NCBI RefSeq assembly: GCF_047663525.1
Contig: NC_092605.1
Coordinates: forward strand, 4,278,001 to 4,342,000
DNA length: 64,000 nucleotides
Reading direction: 5' to 3'
From: Anas platyrhynchos
Taxonomy: Eukaryota; Chordata; Aves; Anseriformes; Anatidae
Shown in pieces: positions 1 through 12,776 of the stretch. The translations under genes and the position numbers were made by a program. The number at the start of each line of letters is the position of its first letter. The first letter of the stretch is position 1. The notes beneath the pieces are model-generated. The model saw only the letters and a list, made by a program, of their open reading frames with translations, did no database searches and had not been told where the DNA came from.

Positions 1-2988
1 AATCTGAATTTTCATCTCTAGGGTCAAATCTGTCTCAGTTGGGCAGTGGCTGGAAAGTATTGCCCCGTAGTGGGGTTCTGTGCAAAATAAGCACACGTCC
101 CTTCACCATGTGGTCAACTGAGATCCATATTACAGAGAAATCACCACCATAATTGCTCCCTGTATCAGCTGCCTCAGGAAAAAAAAATAAATTAAATTAA
201 AAATAATAATAATTAAAAAAATCAATGACTGGATTGGAAAGCTGCACTCGGTGACCACTGGGATTAAGTCAGAGAGGATGAGGCCAACTGCAAGGAAAAC
301 AAAAGCTCCGAAATACACTGCTGGCCAGCAGAAAACACCATAAAAGAGGAAGCAGTTTACACAAATGACAGTAAATATTAGTTAATCTTTTGTCTCCGTA
401 CATGTACACATCCTCCCAAATCCCAAGTCTCTGGAGGGACCTGGACAGTCCAGAGGGTTTGGGTTAAAACCAGTCCGGGTTAATTGTGCAGAATTAGCCA
501 GGTTGGCTAGCCCAGGTCAGACTAAGCCACATCATTTGTGATGTAACGACTTTACTCTGGTCATCGCAGGAAACCAAACTGAAATTAAATCTGTTCAAAA
601 TAATTAAAATGCTGTTTCCTTAGAAGGCCAAAGAACAGGTAAGTCAATAACACAGAGGAACTAGAAGCAAAGGTGGAGAAATGCATATAAAAATATATTT
701 ATTTTTAAACACTAATTTAAAGTCTAAGGAAAACCATTCATTGTGCACAGTTCCTGGGGTTTCTTTAAACAGGGAAAGAAGATTAAAATATTAATCTCCG
801 CTGATTTCCCTGTGTAGCAGCAAAAATGAGTGTGTCTAGAAAGACTGACCTATGAGAGAAGATTAAAAAGAGCTAAATTTGTATAGCTTGGCTAAGCAAC
901 AGCAGCACATGAGGAACGCGCTGGCAGGGTGCAGAAACAGCGAAAGATGGATTATTATTTGGAAAGACAACAGTGTTAGGGGGTGAAAATTAAAGAAAGG
1001 TCAAGCAGAACACTAGAAAAGTGTCCTTTAAGACTCTGGCACATTCTTTAAGTAATGAAAGCCATGGTATGCTGAACATATAAGCACGGGGCTGAACTAA
1101 GCTAGTGTGAGGACCGTTGGATGCGACTTAAAGCTCTTCTATTCTTGAGTTTCCAAAGCAAATCACCTTTAGAAAAGTGACAACTCAGCTCTCTCTATAA
1201 ATCATTTCTTCTCCAGCTCGGCACCTGGCAGTCACTGATCATTTCTTAAAATCTTGAGCAAAAAATAAACTGCAAGGAACAGTCCAGCTCTCTGAGGGAA
1301 TGGACAAGCCAATCTAAAGCATCTTTGTCATCTCTGGTTTCCATGACAGTTGCATAATCAGACATTTATGTAAGTCGAGGTTTCCTCTTTAAATAGCAGG
1401 CTGTGATCTCATGCGCACCTACGGGATAACCCATTTGAATGGGGAAGATGTGCCAGTTGTGTAAAACTAGTTTTTTAAGGCTTCCACCTTATTGTTATTT
1501 ATTCATCATGGCCAATTAGCCTGCAGAGTGCTGCTCACACGTGAGCGACTCTTCTTGCCGTGGCTCAGAAATAGCCACCGTGCCTGGCTCTGATGAATGG
1601 CCGGGCTCGGCGCTGGTTCAGACCCTGGTTCAGCGGCCAGGGCTTGCCAAGAGGCAGGGATTTCCTTACCATATCCATCCCACCACCAGCCAGAGCTCCC
1701 CCTGGCTCATCCTGGCCAATTTGGGATTTCTGCAGGCTGGAGAAACACACCTGGGGTGGCTCCGCCAGCTTTGGGAAGCGCTGCAGGGGGGCTGAAGGCT
1801 CCTCCGAGCTCGTGCCAATGCAGAGCAACAAAAAGCGATGCCAAAAATACGGCTGGCTTCCCAGATCTGATATTAATTGAAATGAAGAAAAGCAGAGCTG
1901 CTCTGTGGAATTTCAGTCCTACTCCCACCTAGGTTTGTGTAATGAGATTGAAATGCAAGCAAGAGTAACTGCAAGATAAACCTGCTTAAAAAAATAAATA
2001 AAGTTGACTACCTGGAAGAAATGGGACCATCTCAGCATATACAGATATTGTGCCAGACTCCTCAAAACCAGCTCAAAAGCTGCGTCCAGTTAGCAAGCAG
2101 TCCTTGCACTAAAAAGCCACCTTTTTAGTACTTTTTTGCACCGCTCTGCATCAGCGCCATACGCAAAAACACCCTGAGACATGGAGAACAGGCAAGAACA
2201 GAAACCTGTCGGCTCTGCCAGCTCTTGGGGCCGCTGCCAGCCTCCCAGCGCAGTGCCTCCTCTCAACGACCCTGCCACAAGAGCAGCACAAAGCCTATCA
2301 CGGCCCATTGTTCCCGCTATCAAACAATCAGCAAAAAATATCTCCGCTTGCTCCTCGGCCTAATCTTCCTCCTCCCACCGAAGCCGATTTAGTGACAAAA
2401 CAGGGTGGATTGGGGTTTGCAAGCGATTCAATTGGATTTTGCAACCGCAGCGGTATCTCTGAGCGGGCTCCCATGGTCCCGGCCCCCTGCAGCTCCCGTT
2501 AGCCTCCATCACCAGGTCTCATTTTGGCCCGGCCATTTGCCCAGATTTTTGGAGGGGGGGTTCGTTTGCTCGTGCAAAGCAACCCCTGTGCTGCACAGAG
2601 GCAGCACAACCAACGGCTTAATTGCGGCGAGCGCTGCCGCTCCGTAGAGCTGGCTCTGACGCAGGTTACGTAACGGGATTGTTAATGCTTTTTATATGTT
2701 GGCGGAACTGAAATTAAAAGAGGAAATTATTCTCCTGATGCTCAACTCTAATCCCCATCTGTCTGTGTTTTTACTTTTCTGCACTTGCAAAGCTCCCTGA
2801 TCAAAAGGTCTTGAATAGATTCCAGATTTCCAATTTAGTTTGCTTATGCAACCCAAAATATTATGGCAGTCTTTCTTGGGGGCGATTAAGCATATATTTT
2901 CAGTTCCTCCAATTCTCTCAGTTCCAAGAGCACTAAAAATGGCATAAAGCTTTAGCTCATTCCATACCATTAGCACCACAAACAACTC

Positions 2989-3006
2989 TTTTTTTTTTTT
3001 TTTTTT
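2989..3006. repeat. T18 homopolymer
   Basis: An uninterrupted run of 18 T. No target-site duplication or retroposed gene body was recognised next to it. Confidence 0.95.
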
Positions 3007-5492
3007 AAGACTTTTTAAAAAGATAGGAATAGCCAACAGCTTTGCAGAGAAGGAATATGTGCTGAAAAAATGCGATTTGTTAAATGTCCCCTGCGCCTTG
3101 GCAGAAAAGCAGGCAGTCTACACCGATAGAGCTGCTCAGCCAAGGCAAACAACAGGGGATGAACAGACGCGGGGCTGTGCCGTGACCAAGCAGGGCAGAT
3201 CCCTGAATCCACACAGCTTGAGAGCTCTTTGGATCGAGACTCTTGCTTTTTGTCCCATGGTGAGGACGGGCTTCAGCTGCACTGCTGGGAACAGGTCTGA
3301 TCTTTCTTGTGGTTTGGACAGTGCTTGGATCACCCCCATCTGAAAACTGGCACTGACTGCTTTGATTGATTTACTCCTTCTTCCTTCCCATCCTCAGCCC
3401 TTCACCTGGTGCTAGGACGATGCAACCACCAGCAGGTTTTGTTTGGGGTAACAAGGAGAGAGCTTACACTGGAAAACACGGTTTTCACTCAAAGCAGCAG
3501 CGAATGAGCCCAAAGCATCACGGCAACACCCCCACCCCACTGCCTGGGATGGTGGCACCCCTTCTGGCCCCTGTCCCTGTGCTCACAGCAGCTGCTAAAA
3601 AACTGCACCAAGGCGCAGCCCTGGTCCAGAAATCCAAAAGGCAGTTTGTCCAAATTTGGGTTGAGGAAGCTGTTATTTAAGGCTCTTGCTGAATCCCAGA
3701 AAATACCGATTTCTGGCTCAGCCAGGGCTTGGAGCCTTTCTGCTTTCCAGGATAATTTGATCTGAGAGTCTGAGTGCTGTCAGTCTTACATGTTTCAGAG
3801 AAACTCAGCACTTGAGATGCCCAGGAACCAATTAGGCAATGGCAGAAGAAGCAACGCAGACCCCAAGCTGCCCACTTTGTGTTGGGATTCACTTCAGACC
3901 ATTTCTGCTGCCTATTTTGATCAGCTGCCAACCTTTTCCCAAGAAGCATTCAGACTGAATTTTCCCTCCAATGATGCCTGGTCTTAAACACACAGCTGAC
4001 AGGCACGCTTGAAACCTTAAAACAGAAAGGGTATTTTAAAAATTGCCACCGAATTTCAGAAATTGCCACCACAAGACCCATGCAGCAAAAGGAACAGCGG
4101 CTTGTGTGGCTCAGACGTACTCAGCAAAGTGGCTCCACTCGAATCACACGAGCCATTTATTATCTGTGTTTCAGCAACACCCACAGGCTTTGGGGACCTG
4201 CACTCTGTGTGTGCAACAACAGCTAAATATAGCACAAGCGACACTCGGTGCAACCACAAAGCATCACTCACTTGAAAATCATCGCTCCCTTCACTGCCCT
4301 GGAAATCGTCCCTGCAGCCCCAAAACAGGGAGGATGCTGTGGGACAGCCTGTGCTACCAGGGGATGGGCTGCTTTCACTTTACAAAGATTCCCTAAAATA
4401 TCCTATTGCTGGTAATGTTTTTAGCAGCAGGACAGCTCCAGCAGTGCTAGGAAGGCGTGAGGGTAATCATCCACCAGAGCTGGTCCGGTTCCAGTTCTGG
4501 GGAGCAGCGAAGCATATGCTAAAAATCCCTTGTCTCCATGGTTAAAGCTAAGCAAGTTGAAATGCTTTGCTGGGCAGAGGTGGACTCGAGGACACACCTC
4601 ACTCTAGGTGGGCACCTAACGAGCTGGTGGAATTAAAGGGAAGGTAACCAAGTGCTTACATTTCTTGCTGAACTGGGGCTCCAGCGCTACTCAGCCCCCC
4701 ATCCTCTTAAGCAAGGCATTTTTCACGGACATTTAATTCGACCACATACTCAGAAAATACCATCAAAAATAAAAAGTTAAAGAGCTGGGAGCCTTTGGAG
4801 AACTGAAATAAATAAATAAGCAACCTGGGGAAATCATTAAACTGAACAAACCGGCAGCAAGCCTTAAAAAGGAACTCCGGCTTACGCTAGCTCAGCGTTT
4901 GCACGTAGATGAAAGATGCTTCAGCCCCGGGGACCTGATCCATGCCGGCTACTCCGCACCCTGTGCCACAAACCCTGCGGGGAGGTGGGATGAGTTCGCC
5001 TTCACACCTGTGTCCTTCACCCTTCAGCCCCCCGAGAAAGGGAGGCAGCACACCAGAGGCTGACGTGCTCGAGGCCAGCCCGCACGGCGCGGGAGAGGCC
5101 CTGATCAAATGTTGCTGCTCTCAGCGGCGAGCGCCCTGCTTATAAATAACGCCAGATCCGGTTACTCCGTGACCTTCGCTTCTCAGCCCCAGCGAAGCAA
5201 AGCTTGTCCTGCCCACACCTCCTCCCCAGGGGAGCAGCCCTGTGTTTTAGGGCTCCCACCCCAATGTGGGGTGACGGCGATGCTCCCATGGTGAACCAGT
5301 GCCCCAGAAGCCACCACGGGGCAGCAAGGCGGGGGTCTTTGGGGTGCTTTGCTGTGAGCTGGGCACCTGGGGGGTCAGCCAGAGTGGAAAAGATTTGGTA
5401 AATGGGGTTAGTGCCTTCCCGGCACCTTAGCACAAAGTAGTCAGATTTAGATGGAGTCTGCATAAAATGGAGCTGCACTTTGCAAATCCATT

Positions 5493-5525
5493 AAAAAAAA
5501 AAAAAAAAAAAAGCTTTTTTTTTTT
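5493..5525. repeat. A20-GC-T11 palindromic homopolymer
   Basis: Twenty A, then GC, then eleven T form a perfect inverted repeat centred on AAGCTT. The arms could form a cruciform or, if transcribed, an A/U hairpin. Confidence 0.95.
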
Positions 5526-6050
5526 AAAGCTAACCCCCAGATAAAGCGCACACAGCACGCACAGCACATATAGCGTCCTCTCCCCCTCCCCAGACTTTCA
5601 TCAGGAGATTTCCTGGTTCCTCAGACTTTCAAATCTCCAGCCAGGCTGGCAGCATTTCAGATACGCTGGGGCTGATTCGCAGCTTGGACGCAAAAACTCA
5701 GTGACCTGAAACAAAGGGAGACGTGGCTGCTCCAGTGCTCGCCTGAGCCCCAGGCACCCGGGAGGGCCCGGAGCGGCTCCTGCCTGGCCCCAGATCCAAG
5801 TGAGGGGCCGAGGAAGGGACACACGGCGAGGACACGTGGAGGGAAAGGGCATCCAGGAAAACGAGCTGCCAGCCCGACACCTGCCCCAGCACACCCACTG
5901 CCGTACTGTCATCAGCGCCCCGTGCAGCGTTCCTCAACAGCTGAAGAGGAAAATATAATTTCTTTAGGAGACTTGCGTTTCCTATTAGCTGTAATTGCCC
6001 AAATAAATCTCAAGTGCTAGCACAGCTGGTCTTCTGTTGTTTTTTGGGTG

Positions 6051-6070
6051 TTTTTTTTTTTTTTTTTTTT
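6051..6070. repeat. T20 homopolymer
   Basis: An uninterrupted run of 20 T, 135 bp left of an A17 run on the same strand (6205-6221). The opposite orientation of the two runs gives a second A/T inverted pair in this 750-bp neighbourhood. Confidence 0.95.
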
Positions 6071-6204
6071 AAGCTCGCCATAAAGTGTTTACTAGCAGGT
6101 TTTTTTGCAAAATTTGATTTCAAAATTTTATTAGATTAACAATGAAAATGAACAGTGTGTGATTGCTTCCCAAGCAATTTGTTGTAAATATTTAAAGGCT
6201 GGGG

Positions 6205-6221
6205 AAAAAAAAAAAAAAAAA
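6205..6221. repeat. A17 homopolymer
   Basis: An uninterrupted run of 17 A after GGGG; low-complexity DNA with no associated element recognised. Confidence 0.95.
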
Positions 6222-7260
6222 GCTATGTTTGGTATCTCTGCACTGCACGGTGCATTTCTGTCCCTGTGCCGAAGCAACATAAACCCACGGATGTTTTTTC
6301 ACACAGATGAGTGGGGAAACGTGAACTTTAAGATTTGCTCGGTGCCAGTGTTCCCCAGCGCTGGCTGTAAAGCCCCCAGCTCCCACAAACATTCCTGGCA
6401 GAGCAAGGGTTTGGAGAAGGCGAGTGAGCAGAGCCCTGCGCTGCCAGGGACTCGCATACCCGCGGTATCTGGTGTTATTTACTTCCTCGCGGCACTCGTC
6501 AGCTCCGCTAATAGCTGAGCAAAACACTCGAGTACATTTTCATGTTTGCCACTGCAGGAAAATCCCATTTTGAAGACACAGGGGTATCTCATGGGAAAGC
6601 TTGTGAGAAACGTGCTGGCTCGAGACAGCCCTGCTTATTTTGGGATACAACACCAGCAGCTCAGTAACTCTTTCTGTACAGGGTGCGGGCTTAAACAGGT
6701 CCCCGGTAATCCGCTGGCTGTCTTCCCTGCAGCATCCAAATCCAATGAGCAAATGCTAGGCAATAAACTCCTGAGTAAATGGAAAAGCGAAATATCCAAA
6801 AAAAGAAAAAAGCTCCCTGCCAGCTCTTGAGGGATTACAGCTTCGCCTCGGTTCTGAAACGCTTCTTGTGACACTGCCAATGCCCAGGGATGTTAAATTG
6901 GAAAGACAGATAGGCCTTTTAATAGTTTAAGGAAAAGAGGCAGAAATTCTCTTCCCTTATTTGAACTCCTCATTCAAGCGATAATTCCTCATTGAGGGAA
7001 TAATATAGATATATTTTAATTGAAGGCTGTGAGCACACTGTAGGTTTCAGCTGATGTTTCTTCTAGTCAGGGCTTTAGCAATCTGCCTATTTCAGGAACA
7101 AAAGCGCCGGGCGAAACCGGGGTTGCCGGGCATTGATTTGGACACGCAGGTTTCAGAACCGGGCTGTTTGGCTGCCCTGAGTCACCGCCGGGCTCAGCCC
7201 GAAGCTGGGTGGTGCTGCAGCCGTGCCTACATTTACTGCCCCTGTGCACGCTCTGCTCAT

Positions 7261-7310
7261 GCTTCAGGCACAAACCCTTCCTCGTGCCTCGGGCACAAAC
7301 CCTTCCTCGA
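7261..7310. repeat. 25-bp tandem duplication
   Basis: Two copies (7261-7285 and 7286-7310) share GGCACAAACCCTTCCTCG exactly and differ at three other positions. A recent local duplication in GC-rich intergenic DNA. Confidence 0.9.
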
Positions 7311-7917
7311 GGGGCTCTGAGCACCTGCACAGCCTCCAGCCGTGGTAACGTCGAGCTGCTGCTGGACATCAAGCGGCCATCGAGGTACAAACCCGCAGCG
7401 TTTGCTCTTGCGACTTTAAAGCCATCCTAAATAGCGAGACCGCCGGTGCTATTTGGGACCTCAGAGGGAATCCCAGCTCACCCCTAAAGTATTTTCCTCC
7501 CTCGCTCGCCCTGACCACCCCGTGACCCCAGGCTGATCCAGCAGGGCTTTGCCAAGGTGGTTGCCAGCAGAGCGCTCCCGCAGTTGTTGCTGCCTGCCCA
7601 GAGAGCAGCGATCGCCTGGGGCTCCCCGGGAAGGGACAGCGGCTTCCACCCCCAAAAATAATGCAGGATCCAAGCTGGATGTGACCATGCTCGTTGGCTA
7701 ATCCATATTACTGTTTTAAAACCATAATGACATCAAACAAACAAGAAGACAACCCAAATCGCTATTTAATGGAAACCTTACTCTGGGTATTTTTCATTCT
7801 TATTTTGTTTTCCATTTCATTCTCCTGTTTTCCTCCAAAATAATGATATTCCAGGTCAGACTGTGACTGCTGGAAATACTACGTGACAATATTGCAGGTA
7901 ATTTGAAAACACTTCAG

Positions 7918-7941
7918 AAAATAAATAAATAAATAAATAAA
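7918..7941. repeat. (TAAA)n microsatellite
   Basis: Five TAAA units preceded by AAAA. Simple sequence repeat. Confidence 0.95.
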
Positions 7942-9048
7942 GCACTATATAGGACATCAAAGAAAGCTGTGAACCTTCCCATCAAAAAGCCTCTCTTTAT
8001 TTTTCCCCCTGCACCCCCCATCCTCCTAAGCCCACCTGCCTCACCCAGCACAGAGCTGAGCGGTGCAGCCCCACGGAGAGCTACAAGCTTCGCTCCCCTG
8101 CGGGCACCGGCAGAGCTGCAGCTGCTCCGGGGACTTTTCACAGACTGGATCAGGCCTCTAGAGCAAAACCCAATGGGCAGTACCCAGGCAAAATCTGATC
8201 TTTCCATAGGAAAGGCGCTGACCCCTCCAGTCACCAGTTACAGCACAGACGCAGGCAGGGGCAGCCCAAAAACCCGCCTGCCCCTTCCTGCTGTAACAGG
8301 ACTTATCAAGAATAGATAAAATGGAAAAAAATCCCATCCATAACAAACTTTTCCTTTCTTCTGGAGTTAATTTTCAACACCTTTTGCTGTTGGTTTTTTT
8401 TTGTTGTTTGTTTGTTTTTTAATTGCTTGATAGCAAAGTCTGAAGCCTGAAAAAAGTGTATGTCTTTAGGATCATTTGGCTGTAATCTGGTAGCACTGTG
8501 GGTCTATCAAAAACAACAGAAACCGTTATTTGTGTTTTTCTGTGTTCACAGGAAAAAAATTATACACTTAGATAAACTGAACCATTCTCTTTGAACTTTT
8601 CCTTTGTTTGAATTAAATACTCTGGAAGCCAGCACGTTAATCACACTGCAAAATGCACCGAGTTAGTGAGCTCCGATTTTTTGTTTTAATGAGCAAGTGT
8701 TCCTTGTGATAACTTGGGGAATTATACTTTCTGAATGGTGGGAAAATACACAATTATGTCACATGCCACCAAACTAAACACACTATTCAGGAAATATGGA
8801 TTTTTTTTCCCCCCCAAAAAATCTTTTTCTTTGCTTCTATACCGGAGAACTTCAGTTGGGGATTATAATTCCTTTCAAAGTATTCTTTCTTAACAATATT
8901 GCTGCTATTCATGTTTCTTTTACAGCATTTTCTGAATTGTTCTAGGTATTTGGATCTCTATTTTGGGAAAACGGATTTTTCTCTCCAGAGTAACACTCTA
9001 TCTTAAAACCCTTTCTGTTGGGAAGAGGTTCTCTCAACACAACTCTTA

Positions 9049-9576
9049 ATGCCTGGTGCCGCAGTTAACCACCTTGCTGTGTTTCCAAGGATAATCGCTG
9101 TTCCTCAAAGAGTAAATCACTCATTTCAATTATTGGCCAAGTGTCTGGTGGGATGCAGATTGGCTTCTCTTGAGTTTTACATGCATGACATGAGCCTCTG
9201 CACCACAAAGGCAACCCGAACATCGCAGAAGACTCATGCCACCTGCACCCTAGTCCAGGTCCCCATGGATGCCGAAGCCCCAGTGGGCAGCAAGGTTGGG
9301 TCAGGGCTGCAGGAGGGAGCACAGCCCCTTTTGCAAAGCTTCGTGGTGCACCAGCTGGCACAGTTTGGCTTTGAACCTCTCGGATTCAACTTTTCTGCAA
9401 AATTTATTTTGATGGGGATTTTTCTTGTTGCAACAAAAAAGCCATGCCAGCTTCAGGAAAAGCAAAGCCATTCCAATCAGGGGAGAAAATGTGCAGATTG
9501 CAAAACATGGCAAGTTTTTAAGGATGGAACGAGCCCAGATGGATTCTCCTGTTTCATTTGCCAGGAGGAGGAGTGA
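9049..9576 (+). other. Unrecognised 175-codon open frame ending in paired CxxC motifs
   Basis: The longest open frame in the intergenic part. I recognise no family for its body. The C-terminal 30 residues contain C-A-D-C, 23 residues, then C-F-I-C, with WQVF, DGTSPDGF between them and EEE before the stop, a zinc-ribbon-like spacing. An AG preceded by a weak pyrimidine stretch (CCATTCCAATCAG) sits just before this segment, so only the last part may ever have been coding. It could be a decayed copy of a repetitive avian reading frame, or chance. There is no promoter, poly(A) or codon-bias evidence. Confidence 0.2.
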
Positions 9577-11169
9577 CTCAGAGCTCGTGCGTTTTATGGG
9601 AAGTGCTTGGCACGCTGCCGCGGCTGGGGGCCCCAGGGACAGGACCAGGGCCAGAGGGAGATGGCAGAGCCCCCAGCCAGCCACCTCTCAATGACTGGAG
9701 ACCAAAGAACAGGCCCAAATGCGCAGAAGTTGAAGGACAAGCATAGCTTTTGTTGCTCATTAGAACCGTCTGTTTTTTTCAGAAAACAGCTCCTTGTTTC
9801 CTTAGTAACTCCTCTTGGAAGAAGTAAATGCACCTGAGCGTAGCTTAGCAATGCGCAGCGTCTACATACGTTGCCTCATCCATTTCCACCCACTCTCAGC
9901 ATCTCCATAAGCTTCCATGTCAGCCCTGCCACTGCTCGGTACAGGGTCTGATCACCAGAGGAGCAGGAGCAGCTCGAGCCCGAGCAGCCCGTTAACCAAA
10001 ATCGTAGCAAAGAACAGAAATAAACCCGCACCAGTCACCACTGCAAATGTTGCTCCCAAGGGACGGGAGAAATTGTACGCCGAGATGTACGCGCATAAGG
10101 CTGCCTACGCCTCTGTGTGGGAAGGGGTTTAATGGGGAGCCGAGAAAGAGCCTGCATGTAGGAGGAGAAGAGAGCAGATGTTAGCAGCGCCTTTTTGTTT
10201 TCCTGGATGGCATGGCAGAGGGAGATCGAAGGAAAGCTCCTCTTGTGCAGAAACAGGAGCTCGAGGAGATGGCTGTGGGATGTAGCAAGGCTTTGGCCGT
10301 GTGGCCAGGTCAGGCTCAGGGGCTCTGGCACCAGCAGCAGCCACCAGAGGACTGGAGACCATGCACGGCCCTTCGCAGAGCGCCAAGCACAGCATGTGCC
10401 ATGCTCTGAGGTGTCAGACTTGGAAGTGACTTCTTCTTGGGCTTATGCAAGGGCTTCCCCTCACCCTGACCCAGGCAGCTGGAGGTGGTCACAAACGCCC
10501 AGACCTTTTATAACCAACGCCTGGTGGGGTCGTCGATCAGAAACCCACTGCCAGTTTTCAGAGTACCCTGATGGCTTCAGTTCCACTGCAGAAACACACC
10601 AGTGACTTTCCAAAGACTCATCCCTCCCTACAAAACAGCCACGTGCAATGGAAGTACCCACAAATCGCCGTGCGGTGCCCGAGGCAGGGAAGTGCTGCAC
10701 AGCGCACATTCGATGCTCACACCGTGCTGCCGGGCTGTATCCCCAGGCTGAACACCCGGCATCATGTGCCAGCCCCATTTCATAACCCACAACACAAATG
10801 TCTGGTGGAGGGCAGTGTCTGGTGAGCTGCAGGCACACCCTGCCCCAGGAGAAGGGGCTGGCAGCTTAGGGAAAACACCAAAATTGGCCCAGAACAGGAC
10901 CGAGCTGCAGCCGAGCTTCTCGGTGCCCCCGTAATGGGTGCCTATCTTGGAGGGAGGCTGGGGCTGCTGCATAAATGCCTGGTTGCCAGACACAGAGGCC
11001 ATTTAGGTGTCATGCTAATTGCCCTGCCCATGCTTTTATATATAATTTCCTTTAACTGCAGCTCAGCTGCCCCATGGGTTCAGTGCAGCGCCTGGTCCCA
11101 GCCGCATCCGCGCCCTGCCGGTCGTTGCTCTTCTTCCTTTGCAAGGCACAGATACAGGGCCCCTTTAAA

Positions 11170-11328
11170 GCCTGCATGAATGAGCCTCTCATAAATTCCA
11201 TATTGGAGAAACTCTGGCTGTATCCTTTGGTCATGAAAAGAAATTAAAGCTGCATATAACATTCAGTACCCTGTAATCCCTCCGCACAGCCTTGTGCCTG
11301 CATAAATCAGAGCCTCTCATGAATATTG
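11170..11328. promoter_or_regulatory. AT-rich candidate regulatory block with an imperfect direct repeat
   Basis: GCCTGCATGAATGAG-CCTCTCATAAAT (from 11170) recurs as GCCTGCATAAATCAGAGCCTCTCATGAAT (from 11296), 126 bp apart. Both copies are rich in TGCAT/ATGAAT/CATAAAT POU/homeodomain-like cores, in an AT-rich island inside GC-rich surroundings. Enhancer function is inference. Confidence 0.3.
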
Positions 11329-11339
11329 CACTGTACCTG

Positions 11340-12776
11340 CAGCTGCCTGACCCACATGGTTAAAAAAGATAAATAAAATGAAAACAAAGCGGCAGTCACG
11401 TAAAGGCTTCACAAACAGCACCTGCTTTCTGAGAGCCTGAAAGGTCACAAAACGCAACCTGAGAAGCACACAGCTTTCAGAGCCTTAAAAGGAGGGGAGA
11501 GCGTGTTTGCTCTTCCTCTCATGCAGCAGAGAAGGAAGCACGGCGATGCACGGCGAGCCCTCTGGCAGGAGCTCTGTGGTCATGCAGAGGGACGAGCCAC
11601 AGCTCCCCGAGGGCAGCACGGAGCAGGGAAGAAAAGCTGTTTTATGAGTCTTGGAGGGGGAGCAAGACCCCAGGCCTTTAACTCAATGGGTGAAAGGCTT
11701 TTCCCACCAGAACTAACTCACAGGCGTCTACGATTTCAAACTGTGTCTTGATTAAAGATAGGGATCTGTTTCATGCCTTTTTTTTTTTTTTTTTTTTTTA
11801 ATTCCCAAATCTTAGAAGATAAAAATCTAGTTTTCATCCAGCTCCTGAAGAGAGACCAGGGTTAGCTGCTATTAACAACTGCCCCAGAGACCAACAAAAT
11901 ACATCGTGGTGCTTGGGGGGGTTCTGTTGTTGAAACTTCAGTCACGGACAACAAAAACTGCTGACAAGACATCCTGCTCTGTCCCTTCCACATTCCCCCT
12001 TTTGTTTGCTGCCCAGAATGTCTCCCTCCTTGAATTCATGTGTGGGAATGGCACAAATGCATAAAAGAGGATCACAAGTTCAGTATAAATTCACTTTCTT
12101 GATGAATTTATCAGAGACCACTGACCAAGTTTATTACTGTCTGGCCATTTAATCGTTTTGCAACCTTTACCAAGGCAGTATGCTCCTGCCTCAGTTTCCC
12201 CCTGTGGTGAACAGCAATGCTCGAGCTACCTCAACCTTCCTAGAGCCCACCAAGAATCCTAGAAGAGGTCTGAGTTTTGTCCTGTACACTTTTCTGTGGC
12301 AGTCTGCATGTGCTTGCTGCATGCTACCTTCCTACCAAATAATGGATTTTTCCTTTAATAACAGTAATTCCCTTTCAGCTCCTTGCTGCCACTCACGCTG
12401 CAGCTTCTCCTCCATCAAGCAGAGAAAACAGAGAGTTGTGCCCCCCCATCGCCGTACTGCAAAATCCCGTGTCTTAAAGCATTAAGCAAAGGTTTGTATT
12501 GCAGCCAATGAACGCTGTTAAAAGGGTATTGAATGCTTTTTCCATTGCCATTAATTGAGTGAAGGGAAAACAGACTCCACTGCTGTCATATCACATCAAA
12601 ATAATTAGCTCAACTATAAATAGCTCAGCTTACTCACTTTTTTCTTCTCTTTTTTTTAAGGTCAAGACTGCAGCCAAAAGGAGCAGCAGCACATCCCAGC
12701 AGAGCATCCCATCTTCCGCTTGGATTCAGACAAAGCAGGGAGAAAAGGAAGCGCATCTGTAATCAGTGATCCCAAG
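11340..12776. other. Intergenic DNA, no gene supported
   Basis: Mixed composition. Contains a T22 run at 11778-11799 and short unsupported frames only. Confidence 0.55.
11778..11799. repeat. T22 homopolymer
   Basis: The longest uninterrupted homopolymer I found in the window (22 T). Confidence 0.95.

Larger units (their letters stand above)
1..7260. other. Intergenic DNA, no gene supported
   Basis: Open frames on both strands are short, overlap each other and resemble no family I know. The sequence alternates AT-rich (0-1.5 kb) and GC-rich (1.6-2.6, 4.9-5.9 kb) patches with long A/T homopolymers. No TATA/CpG promoter combination and no exon-like conservation of codons was evident. Confidence 0.6.
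7311..11160. other. Intergenic DNA with AT-rich and GC-rich blocks
   Basis: Contains a (TAAA)n microsatellite, an AT-rich block at about 7.7-7.95 and 8.3-9.0 kb with many T-rich motifs, and the 175-codon open frame at 9049-9576. Other open frames here are short and unsupported. Confidence 0.55.

Noticed and set aside
130-318. Hydrophobic 62-codon minus-strand frame that looks like a membrane protein
   Set aside because: The hydrophobicity comes from an AT-rich, low-complexity stretch (AATTAAAA/AATAATAAT on the plus strand); there is no homologue I know and no neighbouring exon.
6000-6230. Poly(T)/poly(A) runs as tails of processed pseudogenes
   Set aside because: No gene-like body or target-site duplication next to either run.
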